From: Candidatus Latescibacterota bacterium
GTDB taxonomy: Bacteria > Latescibacterota > 4484-107
Direction: 5' to 3'
Length of the DNA stretch: 5,216 nucleotides
Assembly (NCBI GenBank): GCA_030613045.1
Contig: JAUWMS010000247.1
Location: forward strand, 1 to 5,216
Both the position numbers and the translations under genes were made by a program. Every line of letters starts with the position of its first letter. The first letter of the stretch is position 1. This document shows, piece after piece, positions 1 through 5,088 of the stretch. The notes below the pieces were generated by a model. It searched no databases, had not been told where the DNA came from, and saw only the letters and a program-made list of their open reading frames with translations.

Positions 1-1
1 C

Positions 2-38
2 CTCCCTGAGTGCTGTTCAAGCGCAAGGGAGCATTTTT
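2..38 (+). terminator. Intrinsic terminator reading rightward, probably for a convergent gene outside the window
   Basis: On the plus strand CTCCCT (2-7) pairs with AGGGAG (26-31). After a small internal loop GTGCT (10-14) pairs with AGCGC (20-24, one G-U), leaving a five-base loop, and CATTTTTG follows with five Ts at 34-38. This is the layout of a Rho-independent terminator for transcription entering from the left edge. The stem could also stop minus-strand transcripts coming from flgM, but the downstream side on that strand lies outside the window, so bidirectional use is only inferred. Confidence 0.55.
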
Positions 39-247
39 GTTCGACTTTTGCAGAGAGGGCTCTCCTCAAATCAGCAACTCCGGACAGGGAGACGAGGTGT
101 GAGCAAGGTGTGGGATTTATTTGCGGAATGCGTGCATTGAACCAAACTTTATAAGCGGCATCTATAGTCTATAGAGAGAGGGTCAGGAGCGTGTTTTCAG
201 CACGATTGCGTCCTTCAGCCTGTGCGTGAACGCCCGGGCTTTCGTTG
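39..247. other. Non-coding stretch with no recognisable gene
   Basis: I see no convincing reading frame on either strand, no tRNA-like fold and no clear promoter. Small items only: a short palindrome GAGAGGGCTCTC near 54-65, and the direct repeat TCTATAG twice at 161-174. An isolated TAAAGTTT on the minus strand (144-151) matches a sigma-28 -35 box but has no matching -10. The stretch separates the end of the flagellar operon from the edge terminator and probably contains its 3' untranslated region. Confidence 0.5.
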
Positions 248-282
248 CTGAGCACCGGATGAAGCACCCTCCGGGCTCTCAG
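248..282 (-). other. Hairpin overlapping the flgM-like stop codon
   Basis: GAGC (250-253) and CCGG (255-258) face CCGG (271-274) and GCTC (275-278), with a single bulged A and a loop of about 12 bases. CTG (248-250) and CAG (280-282) can add alternative outer pairs. The minus-strand TGA stop (281-279) is inside the structure. No U-run follows on the minus strand, so this is not a canonical intrinsic terminator. It could stabilise the 3' end of the messenger or be a weak, U-less terminator. Confidence 0.35.
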
Positions 283-734
283 GGCAACCACATCTGGAGC
301 AGTTTTCGGGCCACGGCCGAGCGCACTTCCTTGCGGTCATAGAACCCTTCCTGCGCCCGTTCTTTGGCGATCTGCACCCGATCCGCGCCCGTTCTCGGGA
401 TAGGAGAGGAGCCCGTACGTCGTGTCCTTCCCTCCAGAATCTCCCGGAACCCCGGCGATCTCAGAAGGCGCGCAGCGATCTCTTTCCGCACTTCGGGACG
501 ATCATAATCGCGCTGCTGCACCTTCTCTCGAGCCGCTTCCGTCCGAGCGGCCTTCGCCGAAGAGGCGCTCGACGCATGGTGCGTCTCCTCCCCGCGCGCC
601 CGAAGCACTCGTGCCTGCTTCGAGAGCTCCACCCGATCTCCCCTGTCGGATTTTCCCGTGGTCTTAGGATTCGACCGTTTTTTCTGCTCGGTCTTTGGGA
701 TTTCAGACTGAAGATATAAGCCTTCTACTCGCAT
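279..734 (-). CDS. flgM: FlgM-like anti-sigma-28 factor with a duplicated C-terminal module
   Basis: This 151-residue protein is very rich in Arg, Glu, Lys and Ser, with no signal peptide or membrane segment, and is probably largely unfolded. Residues 33-43 (DRVELSKQARV) match the D-x-V-x-l-S-x-x-A segment typical of FlgM. Residues 67-91 and 122-146 each hold a module with E-x-x-Q, then Y-D-R-x-E-V-R and a terminal LL, resembling the FlgM C-terminal helices that bind sigma-28 (FliA). The two copies share 12 of 25 residues. FlgM family members hold sigma-28 inactive until they are exported through the finished hook. Usual length is about 90-100 residues, so the duplication accounts for the extra size. 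The ATG at 734 is the only methionine near the start; its ribosome site (GAGAGAG) is weak. It lies 42 bp after flaG, so probably in the same operon. Assignment rests on motifs and context, not on a search. Confidence 0.62.
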   Translation of the reverse strand: MRVEGLYLQSEIPKTEQKKRSNPKTTGKSDRGDRVELSKQARVLRARGEETHHASSASSAKAARTEAAREKVQQRDYDRPEVRKEIAARLLRSPGFREILEGRTRRTGSSPIPRTGADRVQIAKERAQEGFYDRKEVRSAVARKLLQMWLP

Positions 735-776
735 AGTATTCTCTCTCGGTTTAACAATCGAACAGGATTTTCTCCA

Positions 777-1157
777 TCAGGCCTCTTTATCCATCAGCAT
801 TCCAACGCTTTTTGCCATCCGCGCGAGAAGTCGCAGCGTCTCCTCCGGCGGAATCTGCCGGATCACCTCCTTCGTGTCCTGGTCTATGATCCGGATGACC
901 GTTTTCCCAAGACCTTTGTGGACCGTAAAGGAGAGTGCGGTATTCCTGAAGGCGCTGATGGGCGGATCGAGCGCTTTCGCTATCTCCGTAGCGTTTGCCT
1001 GCGAGGATGCCTGCTTCTTTTCTTTGGGATTTTTTTGGACCACGTTTTTCCTCGATATGGCCCCTGTTGCTTTTGCAGGCATTCCTCCGGGAAGGTTCTC
1101 CGCTCCGAAGAGGACAAGCGTGTCTGCCGTTCTCGCGCTTAGACTGTGTATGTCCAT
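777..1157 (-). CDS. flaG: FlaG-family flagellar protein
   Basis: This is a 126-residue protein whose C-terminal half carries the FlaG family signature. A beta strand FTVHKGLGKTVIRI (77-90) leads into IDQDTKEVIRQIPPEE (91-106), and a helix LRLLARMAKSVGMLMD (108-123) closes the protein. The first 60 residues are polar, Lys- and Ala-rich and probably disordered, as is usual in the family. FlaG proteins are encoded next to filament genes and in Campylobacter and Vibrio affect filament length; their exact molecular role is not settled. Here the gene follows fliD after 106 bp and precedes the flgM-like gene by 42 bp. The start at 1157 is fixed by an excellent ribosome site. The domain length is normal and nothing looks broken. 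Confidence 0.9.
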   Translation of the reverse strand: MDIHSLSARTADTLVLFGAENLPGGMPAKATGAISRKNVVQKNPKEKKQASSQANATEIAKALDPPISAFRNTALSFTVHKGLGKTVIRIIDQDTKEVIRQIPPEETLRLLARMAKSVGMLMDKEA

Positions 1158-1161
1158 ATCT

Positions 1162-1171
1162 TCACCTCCTT
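1162..1171 (-). promoter_or_regulatory. Strong Shine-Dalgarno site of flaG
   Basis: On the minus strand AAGGAGGTGA ends four bases before the flaG ATG (1157), with AAGGAGG at near-ideal spacing. It is close to a full complement of the 16S rRNA 3' end and is much stronger than the sites of fliS, fliD and the flgM-like gene. This suggests independent, efficient initiation on flaG despite its downstream place in the operon. Confidence 0.85.
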
Positions 1172-1263
1172 GGGACCGGAAAAATCAAGGCTCTTCTGCC
1201 CCGTGTGTTCCTCTCTCTGTTCTCTGTGAGGATGGTTTCTACAGGGGGGAGCATCCCAAAGAA

Positions 1264-3030
1264 TCAATCCGAATAAAGGGTTTGATTCATAGTTCCCAAA
1301 ATGGTCTGCATAAAGGATTGCTGCATCATAATGAGGTTCAAGGCCTGCTGCATCGCGGCGAATTGACTTCTAAGCTGCGTTTCTCTTTGTGCCATGCGAT
1401 CCTCCAAGCGGTCAACCTGATCCTCGGATCGCTCTATCTGGTCGCTGATTACGTCCTGTGTTGATTCAATAATGCCGTCGTCTTCCGTGAAAGTCTCCAA
1501 CAGGGCTTTGAATTTGGTCGCCACCCCGTCCGTCGAGTTGAAGAGCGCTTCGACGGCGCCGGGATCATCGCTCAATGCTTCGGAAAACACGTCCGCATCC
1601 GAGATGCTCGCGTGCAGGTTGTTGTCGAAGGTGATGCCGATCCCGGAAAGATAGTTCGGATCGCCCGAAGCCAGTCCGGTGACCTCCTCCGTCATCGCGT
1701 TGATCAGATTCATCCGAAGACTTCTATACGTGCTTTGTCCCGCCAGCGCTCCTCTCGTATAGGTGCCGCTGCTGTTTTCCGTTACAGCGGATTTGGTCCT
1801 TATATAATCTGTGACGGTGTTGAACTTAGACAAAAAATCCTCGACCTTGGACGTGATGGCGCTCTGGTCTTCATCTACGGTGACGGTGGTATAGGTGCTT
1901 TCCGTATAGTCCGTGATGTTGGTGGCTTTGAGGGCGATGCTCACGCCATTGATCTCGAACGTGTTGGACGATTTGGTGATCTCATCCCCTGAATCCGAAC
2001 TGTTGATCGTGAACTTCGCGTCCAGACCCTGCGTCTGCACGCCGCTATCGAGTTTCAGTGTCTCGCTGAGGAAGGTTCCGCTGATATCCTCCAGCGCGAT
2101 GTCCTCGCTGCCGGTGGTATTTGAACTGAGAAATATCCGGTCCAGCGTATCTTCGTAGAACGCCGTGACCCCGGCCGAGGAGCTGTTGATCCGGGAGATC
2201 ACTTCGCCTAGGGTATCCTCGTCCGCATCCCACTCGATTTCCGCTCCGTTGATTTTGAAACTCCCCGAATCGCTTTCCCCTATTTCGGTGTCGAAGTTCT
2301 CCTTATAGAGCAGCACATCCGTCTGAAGGCCAGTGGTGTTGGTGGAATAGGCGCCCGGCGCGATGTTGATCTCCGTCAGTAAATTGCCGCTTTGAGACAG
2401 CGTAAGACTCGCCGAAGGGTCGTCCGCCTCGATGACAAAGTGATCGTTCGTGTCGTTGTAATAGATTGTCGCGCCCGCCGTGGTGTCGTCGTTGATCGCC
2501 GTCATAAAAGCATTCACCGAATCGTAATCCGCTACATCGAACTTCGCATTCCCTCCTCCGGTCTTGATCGTGATACTTCCCGTGATCGTGTTTTCAAAGC
2601 CCGCTTCGTCGAAACTCTTCGACGTATCTATGGTTTCGGATCCCGCCACCACCTGCGCCGAGCTGGTGACCGACGGGGCCGTATTCAGCCTGACGGTGCT
2701 TTTCATCGTCGTGGCGGTGGCCAATTGTTTTACCCGGAAAAGATAGGTGCCGACGGCCGCGCCTTCCTCGGCCGTGGCCGTGATCTCCGTCTCCTCATCG
2801 GACGAAGCGGTCCTCGTATCGAAGACCGAAGCGTCGGTATCAATGATCTCGTCGGCCAGATCCTCCAGGGGATCCAGCTTCCCTTTCAAGTCACTAAACA
2901 TGCCCGAGCGCATGGTGAGCGAAGCCTGATCCCTTTGCAGCCGGACGATCGGTCTCCGCTCTATGGCCATATACTGAGCCACGAGAGTATCGATACTCGA
3001 AGAGGAACCGGATGTGGAGGGGATGTTCAT
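1264..3030 (-). CDS. fliD: Flagellar filament cap protein FliD (hook-associated protein 2)
   Basis: FliD forms the pentameric or hexameric cap at the filament tip that folds incoming flagellin. The protein has 588 residues, against about 470 in E. coli. The N-terminal FliD domain (about 5-110) contains SSIDTLVAQYM (11-21) and the helical stretch around MRSGMFSDLKGKLDPLEDL (40-58). The middle has repeated flagellin-IN-like units near 151-211, 256-315 and 356-372, the last two marked by ING. The C-terminal FliD domain (about 350-575) includes AITSKVEDFLSKFNTVTDYI (391-410), LSGIGITFDNN (461-471) and a predicted coiled coil (521-575) for packing in the cap. There is no signal peptide, as expected for a type III flagellar substrate. 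The start at 3030 is preceded by AAGG eight bases upstream. The gene lies 103 bp after fliS. Extra length sits in the exposed central domains, which vary widely in this family. Confidence 0.94.
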   Translation of the reverse strand: MNIPSTSGSSSSIDTLVAQYMAIERRPIVRLQRDQASLTMRSGMFSDLKGKLDPLEDLADEIIDTDASVFDTRTASSDEETEITATAEEGAAVGTYLFRVKQLATATTMKSTVRLNTAPSVTSSAQVVAGSETIDTSKSFDEAGFENTITGSITIKTGGGNAKFDVADYDSVNAFMTAINDDTTAGATIYYNDTNDHFVIEADDPSASLTLSQSGNLLTEINIAPGAYSTNTTGLQTDVLLYKENFDTEIGESDSGSFKINGAEIEWDADEDTLGEVISRINSSSAGVTAFYEDTLDRIFLSSNTTGSEDIALEDISGTFLSETLKLDSGVQTQGLDAKFTINSSDSGDEITKSSNTFEINGVSIALKATNITDYTESTYTTVTVDEDQSAITSKVEDFLSKFNTVTDYIRTKSAVTENSSGTYTRGALAGQSTYRSLRMNLINAMTEEVTGLASGDPNYLSGIGITFDNNLHASISDADVFSEALSDDPGAVEALFNSTDGVATKFKALLETFTEDDGIIESTQDVISDQIERSEDQVDRLEDRMAQRETQLRSQFAAMQQALNLIMMQQSFMQTILGTMNQTLYSD

Positions 3031-3049
3031 AGCGGGAACCTTCGTTTGT

Positions 3050-3077
3050 GGTTATTGGTCATCGGTTATTCGGTTAG
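3050..3077. repeat. Degenerate heptanucleotide repeats upstream of fliD
   Basis: Units GGTTATT (3050-3056), GGTCATC (3057-3063), GGTTATT (3064-3070) and, after one extra C, GGTTAG (3072-3077) are visible on the plus strand. The array sits in the fliS-fliD gap and ends about 20 bp before the fliD start, just upstream of its ribosome site. Heptad arrays of this kind occur between genes in cyanobacteria and in many uncultured bacteria. I see no structure or gene in it. Confidence 0.7.
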
Positions 3078-3133
3078 TGCCTCCCCGCCGCTGCTCTTTA
3101 CCGACGGATGAATACTGAGGGATGATTCATTCT

Positions 3134-3475
3134 TCAGGACGCCCGCTGTGTCATGGCCATCTGCCAAGTCGCGCGCAATTCTCTCAGTATTTTCAATGGA
3201 GGATCGTAAACCGACTCCTTTACGGAGCGCATCGCATATTCATACAGCAGGAACAGCCCGACGGCGACCTCTCCTCCTCCGTCGAAATTGAGTGCGTCAA
3301 TAAGCTCCTTCAGGCCCTCTACGGCTTGGGAGGCATCCTTACGCACACACCCCTTGATGGTATAATCGTATAGATGAAGGACCAGCTTTCCCGGGCTGGA
3401 AGTATTGATCTCCTGAACTTTGTACGTGTTCAGGGCATGTTTTCTGCTCGCCGGGTATGCGGACGGTAAAGCCAT
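3134..3475 (-). CDS. fliS: Flagellin-specific chaperone FliS
   Basis: FliS binds the C-terminal end of newly made flagellin in the cytoplasm, preventing premature polymerisation and passing it to the export gate. The protein has 113 residues, slightly short for a family of roughly 120-140. The family core is clear: NTYKVQEINTSSPGKLVLHL (16-35) followed by YDYTIKG, matching the usual Y-x-x-x-x-x-x-T-A-S-P-x-K-L-V-L-x-L-Y-D pattern. The rest reads as the expected helical bundle and closes with LRELRATWQMA (98-108). The shortness is at the C-terminal tail. The ATG at 3475 has GAGG ten bases upstream (3486-3489), a moderate ribosome site. It lies directly downstream of flagellin, its client, but is separated by a terminator hairpin, so its messenger probably comes from read-through. 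No promoter fits between that terminator and the start. Confidence 0.92.
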   Translation of the reverse strand: MALPSAYPASRKHALNTYKVQEINTSSPGKLVLHLYDYTIKGCVRKDASQAVEGLKELIDALNFDGGGEVAVGLFLLYEYAMRSVKESVYDPPLKILRELRATWQMAMTQRAS

Positions 3476-3507
3476 AGCTCTTTTTCCTCGGGGTGGTGCT
3501 GTGTCAG

Positions 3508-3542
3508 AAAAAGAGCAAAGGTCATCTTATCCTTATTGCTCT
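3508..3542 (-). terminator. Intrinsic terminator or attenuator after flagellin
   Basis: On the minus strand AGAGCAA (3542-3536) pairs with TTGCTCT (3518-3512), seven perfect pairs. After a TA bulge, AGG (3533-3531) pairs with CCT (3521-3519), leaving a nine-base loop. A run of five Ts (3512-3508) follows at once. It lies about 120 bp past the flagellin stop and ends about 20 bp before the fliS ribosome site. It probably ends most flagellin transcripts and lets a fraction through to fliS. The same 3' arm can also pair with a distant arm of the larger palindrome. Confidence 0.7.
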
Positions 3543-3635
3543 GAGAAAGTGAAGAACCACACCAAACGTCTTAGGAGTTTTTTTGGGTGTCTTCGCGTTT
3601 CTCAGCAGTGGATTCCGACAAGATGACCCTTGCTC
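3513..3635. repeat. 123-bp imperfect palindrome filling the flagellin-fliS gap
   Basis: The outer arms 3513-3531 and 3617-3635 can form 19 consecutive pairs in the minus-strand RNA, including two G-U. Inside, CTGAGAAA and TTTCTCAG give eight pairs, GAAGA and TCTTC give five, and CACC and GGTG give four, separated by small internal loops. The long folded arm leads straight into the U-run of the terminator. I see no convincing target-site duplication at the ends, so a mobile origin (MITE- or REP-like) is only a possibility; an elaborate terminator or 3'-end stabiliser is the alternative. Confidence 0.7.
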
Positions 3636-3661
3636 AGGGAATCCTATGCCCTGCGTGTATC

Positions 3662-4897
3662 CTACCGGAACAACGTCAGGATATTCTGGGGCATGGTGTT
3701 GGCCTGCGCCAGCATCGCGGTCGCCGTCTGCTGCAGGATCTGGAGCTTGGAGGCCTCCAACTGCTCGTAGGCCATATCCGCGTCCATGATCCGGCTATGA
3801 GCGGCCAGCGTATTGGTCTTGGCCACGGTCAAACTGGTCTCCTGATACGTCATCCTGTTCACGATGGCGCCGGTGTACCGCATCGCCGAAGAGACACTTG
3901 AAATCGCATCGTCAATCTGCTGCATAAACGCCTGCGCCTGATTCTGATCGCCGACCGTATTGCCGCCCTCGGTGTACGTGACCCCATAGATCGCGCTCTC
4001 CCCAGTGGCGGCCGCGCTGCCCGTCAGCGTCAAATCGAATCCAACCCCCAGATTGAGGTTGGTGAGCCCGGCGGTGGCGTCAAACGTCGTCGAGAGGCTG
4101 GTGTCCGTGGTGCTGCCGCTGCCGCTTGCGGACAGGCGCACCGCATCCCCTTCGGTATCCCGCAGGGTGATGGTCGCGGTCACCGTATTGACGCCCGCGG
4201 AGGCTGTCGCGATCTCGAGGGTGTAGTACCCCGAAGCCAGCTCCGTCAAGTTCCCCAGCGGGGTGGCGCCGGTGGCCATTGCCGCGCTGGCGTAATCCGT
4301 GGAGAGCGTGGATGTGGTCAGCGTATCCACACTCGTGCTGGAAGCGACTACGTTCAACCCCGCGGCGTTGAAGCCCGTTCCGCCGCTCGTCCAAACTTGC
4401 TTGGCGATGTTGAAACCGCTGATGTTCTCGGTCGTGCCCGCACCGATCTGGAAGGAGAAGTCGGTGGTTGACTGCAGCAGCTTGACGCTGTTCCATTCCG
4501 CCTGAGTATACTCCTGATCGATCTGATCGTTGAACCGCTGAAGATCCTCTAAGATCGCCAGCCGTTCGTCCGAACCCAACGTATCGTTGGCCGCCTCGGT
4601 GGCCTTGACCTTCATCGAAGCGAGAATATCGTTGATGTTGGTCAGATGCCCTTCCGCCACTGAGATCAGATTCTTCGCGCTGCCGATGTTGTCCAGCGCC
4701 TGTCCCAATCCCGAGGCCCGCACGCCGAGCTTGGTGGCGATCGTGTACCCCGCGGAGTTGTCGGACGGCTGGTTGATCTGCTTACCGGTCGCCAACCTGA
4801 GTTGGTGTGCGCCCAGTTTCTGGTTGATGCTGTTGAGCGCGTCCAAAGCCTGCAGGGCGGCGAGGTTCGTATTGATTCTGGAGAAGTCAAAAGCCAT
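3662..4897 (-). CDS. fliC: Flagellin, major filament subunit
   Basis: This 411-residue flagellin polymerises into the filament after export through the flagellar type III system. The N-terminal D0/D1 region (1-140) begins MAFDFSRINTNLAALQALDA and contains LRLATGKQINQPSDNSAGY (33-51), the family's usual L-x-x-G-x-x-I-N-x-x-x-D-x-x-A-G core. The C-terminal D1/D0 region (about 315-411) contains SRIMDADMAYEQLEASKLQI (368-387) and ends QANTMPQNILTLFR. Between them, 170-315 is a Thr-, Ser-, Ala- and Gly-rich exposed domain without family-wide conservation. There is no cysteine and no signal peptide. The start at 4897 is chosen because homologues begin at this M-x-F/I position and AAGGAGGT lies eight bases upstream; an in-frame ATG at 4963 would add 22 atypical residues. 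A sigma-28 promoter and a structured leader lie upstream, and a terminator follows. The equivalent of the TLR5-binding segment is divergent. Confidence 0.96.
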   Translation of the reverse strand: MAFDFSRINTNLAALQALDALNSINQKLGAHQLRLATGKQINQPSDNSAGYTIATKLGVRASGLGQALDNIGSAKNLISVAEGHLTNINDILASMKVKATEAANDTLGSDERLAILEDLQRFNDQIDQEYTQAEWNSVKLLQSTTDFSFQIGAGTTENISGFNIAKQVWTSGGTGFNAAGLNVVASSTSVDTLTTSTLSTDYASAAMATGATPLGNLTELASGYYTLEIATASAGVNTVTATITLRDTEGDAVRLSASGSGSTTDTSLSTTFDATAGLTNLNLGVGFDLTLTGSAAATGESAIYGVTYTEGGNTVGDQNQAQAFMQQIDDAISSVSSAMRYTGAIVNRMTYQETSLTVAKTNTLAAHSRIMDADMAYEQLEASKLQILQQTATAMLAQANTMPQNILTLFR

Positions 4898-4905
4898 GAG
4901 TTCAT

Positions 4906-4913
4906 ACCTCCTT
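4906..4913 (-). promoter_or_regulatory. Flagellin ribosome binding site overlapping a CsrA-like motif
   Basis: On the minus strand AAGGAGGT ends eight bases before the flagellin ATG at 4897, which decides the start. The surrounding ACAAGGAGGT agrees with the CsrA target consensus ACARGGAUGU at nine of ten positions, with GGA at 4911-4909. A CsrA-type protein binding here would block translation directly. The ribosome site is seen; the CsrA role is inferred. Confidence 0.85.
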
Positions 4914-5036
4914 GTTGGATGGGTCGAGCACCGCTCCGGCGCTGGACCACATTGGGCATCCATGCCCTTAGGTTGCGTCTATCCTGGTTTCCGCGAAGTC
5001 CCATAGGGACTCCTGCCACGGGTTTTCCGCTTCGGT

Positions 5037-5047
5037 ATCACCTCCTT
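5037..5047 (-). promoter_or_regulatory. Orphan near-perfect Shine-Dalgarno sequence within the flagellin leader
   Basis: The minus strand reads AAGGAGGTGAT, an 11-base complement of the bacterial 16S rRNA 3' end, about 140 nt upstream of the flagellin start. No start codon lies within normal spacing; the first candidate is a GTG at 5019, 17 bases beyond. A second candidate is an ATG at 5004 preceded by AGGAG. Either would read out of frame across the flagellin start. It may be a ribosome standby site or part of the fold rather than a gene start. Confidence 0.5.
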
Positions 5048-5088
5048 CTTTGCCCAGTCGAAAGGATTTTTCTCGTCTCTTGGTTATG

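Larger units (their letters stand above)
4898..5082 (-). promoter_or_regulatory. Structured 5' leader of the flagellin messenger
   Basis: The leader is about 185 nt if transcription starts near 5082. Three hairpins can be drawn. The first is AGTCCC/GGGACT with a three-base loop (5011-4997). The second is GGGCA/TGCCC with a TGGA loop (4967-4954). The third is a ten-pair stem with one C-C mismatch and a GGAGC loop (4948-4922). Hairpins two and three display GGA at the apex, and with the GGA of the ribosome site the three are spaced about 22-24 nt apart. This is the architecture of CsrA/RsmA-controlled leaders. No known riboswitch class was recognised with confidence. Confidence 0.55.

Noticed and set aside
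144..151. Perfect sigma-28 -35 box TAAAGTTT on the minus strand in the left flank
   Set aside because: No GCCGATAA-like -10 at an acceptable distance and no minus-strand gene downstream inside the window.
1247..1260. Small hairpin GGGA/TCCC just after the fliD stop
   Set aside because: Only four pairs and no U-run; not a terminator.
874..1464. Plus-strand 196-codon open frame antisense to flaG and the end of fliD
   Set aside because: Shadow of two confidently assigned minus-strand genes; Cys- and Phe-rich composition is typical of antisense frames.
3074..3100. Sigma-28-like promoter before fliD (TAAA, 15 bases, GGCACTAA on the minus strand)
   Set aside because: Spacing is right but the -10 matches only five of eight positions, and it borders the heptad repeat; too weak to annotate.
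2392..3111. Plus-strand 239-codon open frame antisense to fliD
   Set aside because: Arg-rich, low-complexity translation lying opposite a clear fliD; no family resemblance and no ribosome site noted.
4898..4963. In-frame upstream ATG extending flagellin by 22 residues
   Set aside because: The extension has cysteines and prolines unlike any flagellin N-terminus, lacks a good ribosome site, and the 4897 start has AAGGAGGT at ideal spacing and matches the family start.
4587..5006. Plus-strand 139-codon open frame antisense to the flagellin start
   Set aside because: Lies opposite conserved flagellin codons and runs through the leader hairpins; no coding support.
4666..5019. Minus-strand 117-codon frame starting at GTG in the leader and overlapping flagellin
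   Set aside because: Most of it is an out-of-frame reading of the conserved flagellin N-terminus; composition is what frame shift of a coding region gives. Only initiation in the leader is kept as a finding.
4968..5030. c-di-GMP-I (GEMM) riboswitch suggested by GCGGAAACC and GACGCAACC
   Set aside because: Only six bases separate the two blocks, leaving no room for the GNRA-capped hairpin the class requires, and the second stem is not recognisable.
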